From Amoebidium appalachense (Eukaryota > Ichthyosporea), in NCBI GenBank assembly GCA_963693365.1, contig CAVNZM010000002.1, forward strand, positions 14,694,001-14,758,000: a stretch of 64,000 bases of DNA, written 5' to 3'. Both the position numbers and the translations under genes were made by a program. This document shows positions 13,798 to 30,761 of the stretch, piece by piece; position 1 is the stretch's first letter, and the number at the start of each line of letters is the position of its first letter. The notes under the pieces are model-generated. The model was not told the origin of the DNA and ran no database searches. It saw nothing but the letters and a program-made list of their open reading frames with translations.

Positions 13798-13848
13798 GAT
13801 CAAATTCTTCTCATTTGCCAGCTCAAGAGTAAACACCGAATGTCTGTG

Positions 13849-13958
13849 CCCCCCCCCCCCCTCCCCCCCCCCCCTACCTCCCCTCCGCACTGGGTCGTCC
13901 CTCGGATCCCGCCCTCTTCATACCGGGCGAAACCGTAGGTCGTTGGGTCCGTAGAGTT

Positions 13959-13994
<36 letters not shown>

Positions 13995-14465
13995 TTTCCC
14001 CCCCCCCCCCCCCCCTCCCATATCCCGCCCACCCCACCCCCTCTCTTTCCCCCCTCCCATCCCGCCTGCCTGCCCAGCCCGCCGTCCGTCCACCCGCCCA
14101 CCTACCCAGTTACGCTCGCCCACCCACCCAAAAACTCTTTTGCTTTTGATGCGCGAATCATGACTCGTAGAATTTGGGGAAGCCTATACCACAGGAAAAG
14201 ACTGTGTGGAAAAGCGCAGCACCGAGGGAGGGAGGGACCCGGAGAGGGAAACTACGCCAAAAGTTCGATAGTTATTTTTCATCACTTAAGCAGAATTGCT
14301 TGTAATAAGAGCTTAATTATGAGGCGTTTGTGTGCTCAATTGTGGTCAATACGGGTCCAGCCCGCTGAAGAAGGCTTTGATATAAAACATCAGTGAACTC
14401 TGTGTAACAAACCCACTTCTCCCCTCTTTCTGCGCAAAATGCCACAACCTAATCAGTTAGCTCCC

Positions 14466-14496
<31 letters not shown>

Positions 14497-15337
14497 GTAC
14501 ACGCGCACACATGCAAGCATACACACAGGCACACACATACATACATGCACACACCATCAGTACGAATAAGTAGCACCCAGATTTATCCACATTGCACATA
14601 AGATTCACTTGTGACCGGTATCCGTGGACGGTTTATTATGAACTGTGGCGTCATCCGACATAAACATTTCGGCCCAGGCCCTGATGCAAGAGCCCATACC
14701 AATGCCAGGGGTGGCCCCTAGTTAGTGGGTTGCAGACCTAACGCCACGGCCATGCCTCTAGGGCTATCTACTAAGATGCCGATCATTTTTAGCACATTCC
14801 TTTCCATATCAGGCAAGTGAGTTATAATTACAGTGAGCTTGATAGCTTAAATGGTTGCTTTCTACTATGAACTACAAACAGCTCGTGTGAACCGGGCAGA
14901 AAAAGCGAAATACAAATAATCTAGCTCAAGAGAAAACTAACACAAGGTCAGCACGTTTGGATATATTCTTACATGCTCTAAGGTATGGCTATGAAAATCA
15001 TTCAACCGAAACACACGTGTAGTGGTCTCAAGACACAGTCAAACCAATCATATGGATGGCTAGGATCGCCATCAATCCCCACCACTGACAACGCCGATCT
15101 ATCAAGATAAGTTTTAAGTGGGAATGCAAAATCGACGGGCGCTTCTGTTCCAAGTAACGCTAAAGATCATTCTAAATGGTCCCCCCCCCCCCCCCCCCCC
15201 CCTTTTCAGGGAACACACATACATATGCACATATACAGACGATTCCTCTCCCAGCCATCGACCTATCCCCCCTTCACACTTCTACACAGCAGGGAAAACA
15301 AAAGCAGGGGCATGTTCTGATTGGAGCAAACCCATGC
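13849..15337. other. Intergenic region between convergent genes
   Basis: Long poly-C tracts occupy 13849-14030. Unique-looking AT-richer DNA with no convincing coding potential runs from 14,150 to 15,180, interrupted by poly-C and CA repeats at 14,461-14,550 and poly-C at 15,181-15,202. The sacsin-like gene (+) and the POLA1-like exons (-) converge here. I see no RNA gene. Confidence 0.6.
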
Positions 15338-16041
15338 TCAGTGCTTCTTGGGCATGCACAGGGCAAAGAGGCTGCCCAGGTCCACAAACGTGCGGGCATT
15401 CTTGGCCAGGATGGTGGTCACGTGACTGTGCACCAATCGCAGCTCGTCCCGGTAGTTGAACGTCATGGTCTCGGCCGCTGCATTAGGGAAAAGCATGCAT
15501 GTGAGTCATGTATATGCTTCCATTCCCCCTCCTTTTTTCTTTTCGTTTTTAGCTCCCGCACCCATACACTCCTTTCGCCCCCTGTCCCCCCCCCCCCCCC
15601 CCCCCCTGAGAACAACTTCTTGGCGGTACACACAATGTGTTAAAGGTAGTTCATTCTCCCGACACCACCAACTTCCTATTGGCTACCAAGCCCACTCCTA
15701 TCTGTTTTGATCACACACACAATCAACTGCTTTGTTCACCCCCCCCCCCCCCCCCTCCCCCCTCCCCCCCCTCCCCCCCTCCCCCCCCCTCCCCCAGCCA
15801 TGCACGTCGAATATACATAAACACACGAACAAACAGCCGAACCCAGCCCTTCATCCCTTTGGTGGTTTTCTTTTGCAATGCACCATGGATGTAGTTGCAA
15901 CCCAATGCACAACAACCGTACCACGTACCATCCTTGGACACGGGCATGTTGTTTTTGGGCTCGGCACACTTTTGCAGCAGGTGGGGAAGGTCGAACAGAT
16001 ACTGGTAGAAGGTCAGCTGCGTGTACAGGGCCGTGGCCGTG

Positions 16042-16043
<2 letters not shown>
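15338..16043 (-). pseudogene. POLA1: DNA polymerase alpha catalytic subunit, C-terminal two exons only
   Basis: Two minus-strand exons, 16043-15929 and 15477-15338, join in frame (donor GATG|gtacgt, acceptor aatgcag|CG). The first encodes LYTQLTFYQYLFDLPHLLQK, which resembles the LYTQLCFYRYIFD segment of the C-terminal zinc region of POLA1. The second encodes a stretch with NYRDELRLVHSHV and ends LGSLFALCMPKKH-stop, resembling the LSKLFAGC end of the family. Upstream on this strand the sequence turns into TG and CT microsatellites, telomere-like repeats and a retrotransposon, and then a different gene (PKC). I find no other polymerase exon. It is therefore either a truncated fragment or a gene split by rearrangement or misassembly. 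The exons themselves carry no stop or frameshift. Confidence 0.7.
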
Positions 16044-16525
<482 letters not shown>

Positions 16526-16719
16526 TTCAACAAAAAAAAAGGGTAGGTGTGGGTGGGTGGGTGGGTAGCGGTACCACTATGTAATGCAACTAGATGCTAA
16601 TGCGCCACTCTGGGGACACCCATTTGAACCAAAAAAGATGTATCAATATGTACAACTCTATGATAATGTGTCAAACAGTGCGTGTGAATCTGGGTAGGTG
16701 TGCCGTGTGAGGGTGACCC

Positions 16720-16862
16720 CCAAACCCAAGGTGCGAAACCCTAAACCCTAAGGTGCGAAACCCTAAACTCTAAGGTGCGAAACCCTAACCCCCTAAACTG
16801 TGAAACCCTAACCCCCTAAACACCCAAACCCTAAAACCCTAAAACCCTAAACCCCCGACCCC
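16720..16862. repeat. Degenerate interstitial telomere-like repeats (CCCTAA / CCCTAAA)
   Basis: Many AACCCTAA and AAACCCTAAA units are mixed with a spacer reading AAGGTGCGAAACC. A second, sparser patch lies at 17446-17545. The C-rich strand is on +, the orientation of a left chromosome end whose body would lie to the right. Confidence 0.75.
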
Positions 16863-16969
16863 CTACTGCCAAAGCCCCCACCGACCCTATGCGCCCAGCG
16901 ACCCCTCACTTACTACCCCTCTGAGCCATCTGAAAGCATGACCCGTGTGAGCCATCTGAAAGCAAGCCC

Positions 16970-17410
16970 GCGTCTGACCCGTCTGACCCGTGTGACCCGT
17001 CTGACCCGTATGAATCCAGATGAATCGAATCAAGATGCCCCGTATGAATCAATATGCCCCGTATGAATCAAGATGCCCCGTATGAATCAATTATGCCCCG
17101 TATGAATCAAGATGCCCCGTATGAATCAATATGCCCCATATGCCCCAATATGAGCCAATATGCCCCATATGCCCCGTACGAGCCAATATGCCCCATATGC
17201 ATATGAGCCAATTATGGCCCATATGAGCCAATATGCCCCGTATGAGCCAATATGCCCCGTATGCCCCATATGAGCCAATATGCCCCATATGCCCCATATG
17301 AGCCAATATGCCGGCCATATGAGCCAACGAGCCAATATGCCCCGTATGAATCAATATGCCCCGTATGAGCCAATATGCCCCATACGAGCCAATATGCCCC
17401 GTGTGAAACC
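16970..17410. repeat. Minisatellite with TATGCCCCGTATGAATCAA / TATGAGCCAA units
   Basis: A short run of TGACCCGTC units (16974-17012) passes into about 20 units of 19-20 bp that alternate GAATCAA and GAGCCAA endings. Unit order is irregular. The long open frames on the minus strand here are only the translation of the repeat. Confidence 0.9.
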
Positions 17411-17893
17411 GTGTGATACGGCCATGGCCCCCTTATGACAAGACCGGCCCAAACCCTAACCCGACAACCCCGGCCCAAACCCCAAACCCTAGCCCGGCAA
17501 CACCGACCCAAACCCTACCCCTGGCAAAACCCTAACCCACAATCAGGATCGACCCCCAGACCCCTCCACAAACTCCGATTACCACTAATCGACATCCAAC
17601 ATCGCAAACGACCGATCAGGTCCAATTCGGGTGTAAACAACGTGTGTAAACCCCTAACTAACAACTACTATCATATCATTATTATAATCATATTAGTGGT
17701 GCGTAATCGACCAATCATTCATTTCTGGAAAAGTTCCCAGCGGCCGCCTGTCGTTCATGTTCTTTCATGACCATGTTGGGCAACCCCCACCGGCCCTGCC
17801 CACGCGCGCCCGGCCCCTGCAGCACAGGCAGCCCCCAATGGGTTACCCACCCCCCCGAGGTCTCCCAAGTTCATACCCACAACGAATCCTAAG

Positions 17894-18547
17894 GTGTACC
17901 GCACTACGGTGGACGCCAAGACCGTGTACGTGTCCGAGAAAGTCAAAACGTATGCCGAGTCGGTGGCCCAGACCCATGGGGCTACCCAGGCTTTGGCAGC
18001 CCTTGCCGCAGCGTCAGCACTGCACCCAACCCGCCGCCCTCGGGTGGCGTCTGACCCTGCCCCTCAGGGTACCGACGAGTCCGAGTTGACCACTGCAGCC
18101 TTCACCATGGTGCCGGCCAACATCAGCACCATGCGTGACCGTCTTTACACCCTCGGTGTCCTCAACCGAATGATTCCCGACATGCTCTTCATTGGCCGTC
18201 GCTACACAGTGTTCATTGTGCGTGCCGGCTACCGTGATACCCTCATAAACATCATCCAACGTGCTACCGACGCCACCTTTCTCGCAGACTTCGATCCTAC
18301 GGCTCCCTACAACACCACACTTAACCGTGCTGATGCAGAGGCCGCTGCCTGGGCCTCTTGGCAACGCCGGGTGCTTGCAAGAATGGCCAACGCCCACGCA
18401 TGGGCTGTCAAGGCAGCCACACTTTACCCGGCACACGACAGCCGGGCCAAAACAGCAGCTGAGGTGCGTGCCTACTGGGAGGCTCAGCACGTGCAGGTCT
18501 TCAGCAAGCCCTACGACCCCACCGCCGCACCAGCCAACTCCCAGTAA
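17894..18547 (+). CDS. LINE ORF1-like protein
   Basis: Open frame of about 217 codons ending at TAA 18545-18547, two bases before the ORF2 ATG; the start is unclear because no ATG is visible in this frame at the 5' side. It is Ala/Thr-rich with segments such as VSEKVKTYAESVAQTHGA and LGVLNRMIPDMLFIGRRY. I see no CCHC zinc knuckle and no RRM. Assignment as ORF1 rests on its position directly before the endonuclease/RT frame, with spacing that suits coupled re-initiation. It would be expected to bind element RNA, but that is not shown by any motif. Confidence 0.6.
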   Translation: MYRTTVDAKTVYVSEKVKTYAESVAQTHGATQALAALAAASALHPTRRPRVASDPAPQGTDESELTTAAFTMVPANISTMRDRLYTLGVLNRMIPDMLFIGRRYTVFIVRAGYRDTLINIIQRATDATFLADFDPTAPYNTTLNRADAEAAAWASWQRRVLARMANAHAWAVKAATLYPAHDSRAKTAAEVRAYWEAQHVQVFSKPYDPTAAPANSQ

Positions 18548-18549
18548 GC

Positions 18550-20645
18550 ATGCTCTCCTTTCTTTTCTGGAATGCTCGTAGTCTAAATAAGAGTAAAGCA
18601 CAGTTTCTTCTTTCGTTACCCCAACAGGAGTTCCCGTTTATTGTTGTCGCAGAAACGTGGTGGCGAGACCACGCCACACTTCGTCGGTCTGGACGGCTCG
18701 TGGGCGAGTCTACTCAGCCTGTGGGCCACAAGCCTCACTCCGGCATAGTGTTCATCGCCGCCTACCACTTTGTTAACCACTGTTCAGTTATAGCACGTAC
18801 AATACACACACTCACCATCTCAGTTTGTGGCCATATATGCACTTTTGTTTATTTTCCACCTAGCCTTCCACTGCTAGCACTTAAACACGAACTTAACACC
18901 ATCGCCCCACATAACCCCACACTAGTGTTAGGAGACTTTAATAGCCCGCCAATTACCACCCCACACCCCCTACACGGCCACCCACAGGCCCTACTTAAAC
19001 CCAACCACCCACGCACGCCAACCTTTCACACTTTTGTTACAGCCTTACGCCTTACTCTTCCATCTGTAGTACAAGAACACCGCACGGACTGGGGGGCAGC
19101 CTCTGGTCCTTGCACCTTACACATACACCACAACCTACACCCCCCACCGTCCGACCACCTACCTATAGTCTTTCGCACTACACTTAGCCTTTCTACGCCG
19201 TCACCACAACACACTTACAGACTCTACGTACGCGAACTTAAAAGCCAGCGCGGCCAAGCAGACACTCGCTTCTTTTTCCAGACGGTGCAACCGAGTCTCT
19301 TATCGCTTGTGCGTGATGGACGCCAAACCCCACTACGCACCGACCAGACCTTCATCGATAGCGTCTGATCTACAGTACGAGAAACCTTGTGGGACATAGG
19401 TGAATATGCCTGTTTAGGTGCCCAAGTTTACCCACAAGCACGAACTACACACTCTCGCGGCCCTCGAGCGGAGGCTGCCTTACGTAAGCCTCTACCGTAT
19501 CACATGCTATTGGGTAATATTCGGAAGATTGATCGCGGCGATCATTCGATTCGAATAACGGCCGACCCGTCATCCGACCCGGAATCTGCAACCGATTCCT
19601 TTTACGGCACCCTGTTTAAACGTAACCCGACATGTATGGCCACGGACCTGGGGCAGGCGCCCCCTCCTGTTTTTGTTCCACCCTCCGACACACCATCACC
19701 ACCACACACGGCGTGGCCAGCGGGGCCGGCTGAGTTTGGGGCTGAATTGGGGGAACTTTTTACCCCAGATGCGGTATGGCAGTTAGTCTCCCGTTACCCG
19801 TCCCGCAAAGCGTGCGGGCCGGACGGCATCCCTATGGCACTACTTAAGGTACTCATCCCACCCCGACCCGAGAAAGACGAAAAGCGTGGCCCGCCGCCAC
19901 CACTTACATGTATACTTAGCGAGTTGTTTAGCTGGTATTCTGATGTCGGTAAAGTGCCCTCGGAGTGGCTAGCCACCTGTGTTTCCCATCAAGAAAACGG
20001 TTGCACAGGGTCCCATCCACGAATTTCGCCCTATCACCCTTACGTCCGTTTTTCGCCGCTTATTCGAAAGTGGCCTTTTACAGGCCTTTTCCCGTAACCC
20101 CACCCTTAAGCAGGCTTCCCAGCTGAGCCCTCTTCAGGCGGCGTTTCGGCATCGACACTCATGTTACGCACAAATCCTCACTCTACATAATGCAACTCAA
20201 AGTGATACCGAGCACCTCGTATTTATCGATTTTAAGAACGCGTACGACACGGTCGACCTCCCTCGCCTGTGGGCCAAGTTGGCCACTCGCGGTGTCCCAT
20301 TCCAAATGGGTCGGCTACTGGAAGCTATGTTTACGTTTACACGCGGACGAGCGGTGGTTAATGGGCGGCTATCCCCAGGGTTTACCCGCACGCGCGGGGT
20401 ACTTCAAGGGTCCCTGCTAAGTCCTCTTCTTTTCAACCTATATATTGATGATTTAGCCGACACTCTTTCTGCGGCACAAATTGACGGGGGGTTGCCATCC
20501 CAGGCTCCCCCCGCCCTCTTTTTTGCCGACGATATTGTGCTTATGTCATCCGATCCTCTCGAACTACGGCAATACATTCGTGTGGTTGAACATTGGTGCC
20601 AGCGCAACGATATGCAGATTAATGTCAAAAAGTGTGCCCTTTTAT

Positions 20646-20656
<11 letters not shown>
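18550..20656 (+). pseudogene. LINE ORF2: APE endonuclease plus reverse transcriptase (5' part)
   Basis: The frame starts MLSFLFWNARSL. Endonuclease motifs are intact: the N of NARSL, E of VAETWW, GDFNSPP and SDHLPIVF. After an in-frame TGA at 19366-19368 the same frame continues to about 19,980, then shifts by one base into the reverse transcriptase core at FRPITL. RT blocks follow in order: AFRHRHSC, FIDFKNAYDTV, GVLQGSLLSPLLFNLYIDDL and the catalytic FADD box at about 20,523. The frame runs into the inverted end of the inserted element at 20646. The catalytic residues are conserved but the ORF is disabled. Confidence 0.9.
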
Positions 20657-24564
<3,908 letters not shown>

Positions 24565-25685
24565 TTATCAAAATCGATACCGGCATGGGACGACGTCTGT
24601 ATTTTCGCGGGATTTTCGGCAGTCCCCTCCCTCGCCCAATCGAATACAAGTATTTGGGGATTCCGGTGGACGAATGGGGCATATGTTTCAAACGGATGAT
24701 CGACCGTCGGGTGGAGAGTGCAGGCAGGTGTCTTCGGTTATTTCGGGATGTGTATCTTGCTACTCTTTCTCATACTGTCCACCTATACAATCGTCTTAGT
24801 ATATTTCGCACATATATTCGCCCTTTGTCGGAATACGGGTTGCCCTTACTAGCTATGGCACCCCCTGATACTGTTACTAATGTGCTCAAATCATTAGATG
24901 ATTTCCATTACACAACTTGTTGTATGTTTCTCACTGGTCTTTCCACACCTATCCCTAGACGCCTTTTTGATTCTCTCTACGCACTCACACCACCATCACA
25001 ACGCGTACACGAATTAGCCCTTAAATTTCACGAGCACATCACCCGCCTGTCCGCTTGTGCCCCGGACCACCCGCTCTTCCGGCTACACGCATCCCCGCCG
25101 GATTCGCCCCTCTACCTCTTCCCTTCCCCATCGTCTCTGCCCATTGCCGAGCGCTATGTGGAATGGCTGGCGACCCCCCCGGAGGTACGGCTAGATCATA
25201 GTGTGAATATGAATAGTTTCAAGTCTATGGCTGATAGATATCTTTTTACTCTACGTGTTGAGTCCCTTCCGGTGTTAGGACCGCAAAAACACCAACTACT
25301 AGTAGCCTATATGGCGGATACGGTTAGAGAGTCTCGTTCATACATAGATTCGTTTATTCGTAATGTGGTGTGGTGTAAAAACGCAAAGATGATTATGGCT
25401 TGGCGGTGTAATCGGTTTCTGGTGTCTCCTGCTCGTATGTGTAATATGTGTGGGGGGCGGTTTACTCGCGGCTGCATATCTATCAATAAATGCAACCTGT
25501 TAGCTAATGTATTAGAACCGGAGGTTATTGGCGGTTTTATTCTCTTTTCTTCCTCTCTTCCTCAATATATCTGTTTTAAGATGACTATCCTAGATCACCT
25601 TATTAATGCTGCACAGTATGATATTGTGATCCGGTGCCTTAACTTTCTTTCGGAGCTACCGATGCTAGCATCTGCTTACCCATAA
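24565..25685 (+). pseudogene. LINE ORF2, C-terminal part after the insertion
   Basis: This frame resumes with the RT thumb region (EYKYLGIPVD, SIFRTYIRPLSEYGLPLLA) and continues to TAA 25683-25685. Near its end it has CNMCGGRFTRGC followed by NKC, the usual place for the LINE C-terminal CCHC-type motif; the His position is replaced by Cys. It belongs to the same element as 18550-20656. Joining across the duplicated TTAT is one base out of frame. Confidence 0.88.
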
Positions 25686-26795
25686 TATGTAATAGGGGTG
25701 TCAGATACTACGATGGCGCTCATTGTTGCCTAGCATGTACATATGTCACTGGCTGCATTTGATTGGCTGTGCTGGAAAACGCAGTAGGCCGTCGAATGTG
25801 GCTGGGCCTCCGGTAATGTCCACGCAATAAAAAGTGTGTAAACCCCCATGTTGTGCTTCTGTTTCTGAAAGTGCATTGGCCTATACGTGCACTGCATGTG
25901 GTCACACACTCTCTATATACTCCAATTAGTAGTTATCGTGCATGCCAATCGAAGTGCTCCTAGCTAGTGTTTGCAAAGCATTGTGCAAGTGTGTGTGTGC
26001 GTGTGTGTGTGTACACGCGTGTGTTCCGGGGCCCCCCCGAGAGGGGGGGGCGAGGGGGGGGTTACCCCGTGATATTCAAGGGCTGAGCTACAAGCAAATA
26101 GTTTGGTCAGTAATAAATCTTATTGATTCCGCATTCAGCTGCAGCTAGCAGATACACAAGTGCATGACATTCCTGATATATCCTTTATTCTTCTCTATGA
26201 TCCCCCTGGAACCATACATATAGACGACTAAAAAAGTAGCCTATCCCTCATGATTGCAATTGAACATCTATTTTGCCTGCAACCGTTTCTACAGTAATCC
26301 CTTATGGCCCAGTTGGCAATCTATCTCCACGACATAGATGACCCAGCTACCTATTACAATGAGCTAACACCAACAATCAAATGTCTGCCTGTACTATCAC
26401 CATTACAGCTTGTTTATCACACAAAAACCGAGAGTCTCGGTAAAAAGGCCGGTACAGCAACTGCGAAATTGACTATTATATAAGAAAAGAAACAGGGATC
26501 CACCACCACAACGAAACAAATGATACTACAGAACCATTTCCAACAACCACAACCATACACACATCTGGTATAGAAAAGCGAGCAATAATCCAGAAGAAAA
26601 CAAAAAATTTCGAATGTGTGGCCCTAATTTGGTCAAGAAACAAAAGACAAGAGACACGCCGTGTCATAACATACCACCTCAATATATATATCATATCGAC
26701 CTTCCATAATGCATCCTGACCGAGCATCCCTCACACGGCTTCTTTAATATTTATTTGTTATTTCTTAGAAACCCTCATTTACCCAATTTTATCTA
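25686..26795. other. Spacer between the LINE and the PKC 3' end
   Basis: AT-rich, apparently unique DNA with a short TG repeat (25988-26014) and a G/C-rich patch (26029-26060). No supported gene. AATAAA at 25826-25831 could end LINE transcripts. Confidence 0.5.
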
Positions 26796-26801
26796 TTTAT
26801 T
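26796..26801 (-). promoter_or_regulatory. Candidate poly(A) signal of the PKC gene
   Basis: TTTATT on + reads AATAAA on the minus strand, about 155 nt after the PKC stop codon, in AT-rich DNA. Confidence 0.5.
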
Positions 26802-26952
26802 GATAGACATCAAGATGGTTGCACCACATAACAACCAAACTAAGTCAAAACCCCACACATGCCACCGCTCAAATTTCATCAAGGGGGTGTTAACCCCCCA
26901 AAAACACACATACTGAGGAGCACGCATTTGTTTCCGAATGATCTGTAGCCAA

Positions 26953-27116
26953 TCACAAGAACGAGGGGTTGATGTAGGAGAAACCCTTGAAATCCGATTG
27001 GTCGATCTGGCCAATCTCGCTTTGGTTGGTGGGCGTCAGCATCGGCGCCTCCTTGACGAACTCCTTGTCGAACTGCGACGTGTCCTGGTTGTGTTTCTGT
27101 TTTTTGTTTTGGTGTG

Positions 27117-27165
<49 letters not shown>

Positions 27166-27259
27166 TGTGTGTGTGTGTGTGTGCGTGTGTATGTGTGTGC
27201 GCGCGCCCGCGCGCGTGTGTGTGTGTGGAAGAAGAATGAATGGAGAAGGTGAAGAGGAA

Positions 27260-27305
<46 letters not shown>

Positions 27306-27640
27306 GGGGGGGAGTTAGCAAGGAATAGTGGCAACACTTACAGTATGGTCATTCATGCCACAGTGGCCAGGAATTAGAGGTCAAGTGAAAGCCTTTGAAG
27401 GAAAGGCATCTCGTTGTACGTGCGCATCCAACACCCACATAAGTCAGATTCTGGGTCTTGCATGTGCCTCTATGTACACACCACTACTCAGCCGCCGGGT
27501 GGTTCTGTGTGCCTTCAATGCGGGGCGCAATGCTTTCATAATGGCCTGACTCCGTCCCAAAAGAGCATGCCCGTGCACATGCATGTGAAGACTGTTTACA
27601 GGGGTACATGATGGGCATGAATTGGTGGAACAGGAGCCGG

Positions 27641-27681
<41 letters not shown>

Positions 27682-27704
27682 AGGTATGTGTGTGCGAGTG
27701 TGCG

Positions 27705-27736
<32 letters not shown>

Positions 27737-27762
27737 CGTGCGCGTGCGCGTGTGTGTGTGCT

Positions 27763-27819
<57 letters not shown>

Positions 27820-29238
27820 CTTCAAACGTACCACGGGGGGCACCAGGGGGGGCTGGATCTTGCGCTTTTCCAGGCGGGACCACTCGAGGCCCTTAAAGAA
27901 GTCATGGCGCCTAATCTCCCAGGCACCCTCGGCCTTGCACCCCAGCCGCTTGGTGGGGTCCCGCTCAAGGAACTGCACCCATGCTGTATAAGCACCATAC
28001 CAGATGTCTGCTAATGCTAAATCTGTAGCGGAGGATATCAAGACATAAATGTAGTTCATGTGATAGTGACGGGATATACATGCCAAGCAAGAAGCCAATG
28101 ATGCAAAAAATCGGTTAGAAGGCCTCGAGTGAACATTGTGAGCCCCCCCACCGGCTATCAGTTGCCCAGACAGCACATTTTCTGCCTTGACAAGCAAACT
28201 CCTACCGATAGACCTCTCATGTGGAATAGCTGCCACCAACGGAAAGAGAGGATGAGAGAAGGAGAAAGCAAAAAGACAATGACCCGGCAAGGCGGGAGGA
28301 GGGGGGAGGGGGGGGCTGCTACGTACCCCCTTGATGCAGTTCCGGGCCACTTCGGAAATGTAGGGCGGGAAATGCACATTGGCCTGTTGGGGACACACGT
28401 TAGCAAACACACTCGCACAAACAACACGGACTCTGCTTTCCCATGACACCATTGCAAACACCATGCTGCCAACACAACCAAGAACAAACCCTCTCCCTCC
28501 GATTCACCGTATGATCGAAAAAGTGCCAGCTATGCGATTGCGAAGAGGAATCCAACAAAGCACATGCATGCATTCCCTTCCCCTCCTGGGGTCCCCTTCC
28601 CCCCTCGTTTTTACCACATCTCCCATCATCTACTCCCTCCCTCTTTGGCCCCCCCCCTCCCCCCCTTTAACAAACGCACACACATCGACACACCCACAAA
28701 CCTATACACAACCCCCCCCCCCCCCCCCCCCCCCCTCCCCCCCCCCCCAACACACACACACCCTCCCCCCGCAACCCCCAGCACACACCCAACAGATCCA
28801 CTTACACTCTTGATAGCATCAAACAGCTCATCCTCCGTCTCGGCCTCGAATGTAGGGCGGCCAGCCATCATCTCAAACATCAGAATGCCCAGGGCCCACC
28901 AGTCCACACTGAACGAGTAGTCCAGCTCCAGCAGAATCTCGGGGGCAATGTAGTCCGGTGTGCCGCAGAACGTGGCCGTGGTGTCCCCGGGCTTTATGCC
29001 GTCCTTGCACATGCCAAAGTCTGCAAGCTTGATGTGGCCCTCGCTGTCCAGAAGCACGTTGTCCAGCTTGAGATCACTAACACCCCCCGCCTGTGTGAGT
29101 CCCGTGTGTACCTGCCTGTGCCCCCACCTCTCCCCCCCAAACAACACGCACACCTCCTCATTCTCCCCACCCTCCTCACTAACCGCCTAAACAAAACTCT
29201 TTCACGCGTACACACACACCCGCACACCCATATTAGCC

Positions 29239-29283
<45 letters not shown>

Positions 29284-30051
29284 CTTCCACCCCCCGGCGC
29301 AAGGGGTCAAGAGATAGCGAGTGAAGTGTTAGCAAACACAGCAAAAACACCACAGAGATAATGAAAGGGTGATGAGAGGAAGAGGTGCTTGCCTGGGTCC
29401 CTGGAGGGTGAATGAAGTGCGAAAGAGAACAGGGGGGTGGGGTAGGGGTGGGGGCATGGGGACGGGGGGGGAAGTGAGGGGGGAGGGGGGGGGGGGGGGG
29501 AGGGGGTTGGCTGAGCAGGAGTTCAGGCTGCAAAGAGCATGCAGATCTACGGCATGCACCCTTGGACCATCTGAATCTTCGTGTCTCCGAGAGATTTAAC
29601 GGGGGGGGGGGGAGGGGGGGGGGGAGGGGGGGGGGGGAGGGGAAGGGGGGGAGGAAGGGGGGAGGAAGGGGGGAGAAGGGGATACAGCTCCATCCACAAC
29701 CACATAAAAGGTGCAAGGGGACAATAAATATCATACACCCGTAACGTGGGAGATGTACGCATGTGTGTTTTTGCGCGCTCTTGGATGTAGGCATTCACGT
29801 ACTTTTGTGTGTGCTTCTGTGTGTGTGTGCCGCGCGATATACAGTGGTGGTGGTTACAATGGGGTATGCTGTACATAGTGTAAAGTGTACAGAGACGACG
29901 AAGAAAACGGTTCACTGCGTAAACCTCATCAGATCACTCTTTCAACTAACGCAAAACAATACACGGAGGGGAGGCAGGCAATGGAGTGTGCTGGTCTCTG
30001 TGTGGGTTTCAGTGTGTGGGTTTCAGTGTGTGGGTTTCAGTGTGTGGGTTT

Positions 30052-30117
<66 letters not shown>

Positions 30118-30686
30118 CTGTGGGTCTCTCTGTGTGCATGCGTGTGCCCGTGTTTGGAAGGCGGGGGGGGGGGGGGGGGGGGGGGGGGGGATATATGCAC
30201 CGGTAGATGATGCCCTTACTGTGAAGATAGTCGAGGGCCGTGACAATCTCAGCAGCATAGAACCTGCCAGGCATGCACCGTCAGAAAACACGCAAATGAA
30301 TAGTTATAAATGGTAAAAGAGCTCGACCCTCTTAAACGGAGGGATATGCTCCAGCGGTGTTCGGTTCCGTGATGTCAAGTACATTTTGCCTGCCAAAGAA
30401 ACGGCATCGAAAAAGGCTGGGCAGACCAGAAAGAAGTACAAATCAGGCCTGCTTTGCCAATGGTCTTATGCAAACGGCACGGGGAGAGGGGAGGGAAGGA
30501 CGGAGCGAGCAGATGTATGAGGCCATTCACTAAGTGGCGTATATGACAGAATACGGTGTGCAAGGGCATGTAGCCTCTGTGGTGCGGATACGGGGGTGAT
30601 ATGGTTCAAACTTAGGAGGCACAGGTATGGGCGCAATCACGCCACACTTACTGTTCAAGTACATGCATGCATCATCACGTAGCGTG

Positions 30687-30761
<75 letters not shown>

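Larger units (their letters stand above)
13365..13848 (+). repeat. Tandem duplication of the sacsin-like gene's 3' flank
   Basis: Two near-identical copies of about 230 bp, 13365-13596 and 13620-13848, lie head to tail with a poly-C tract between them and another after the second. They differ by a few substitutions and small indels, such as TTTATATATTTC against TTTATATTTC. Each copy contains AATAAA. They sit just after the stop codon and probably belong to the 3' UTR. Confidence 0.85.

Noticed and set aside
16970-17410. CRISPR-like array
   Set aside because: Units are contiguous without unique spacers, and the DNA is eukaryotic.
17091-17511. Trp/Gly/Tyr-rich minus-strand frames over the 17 kb minisatellite
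   Set aside because: The frame simply follows the 19-20 bp repeat; no start context or domain.
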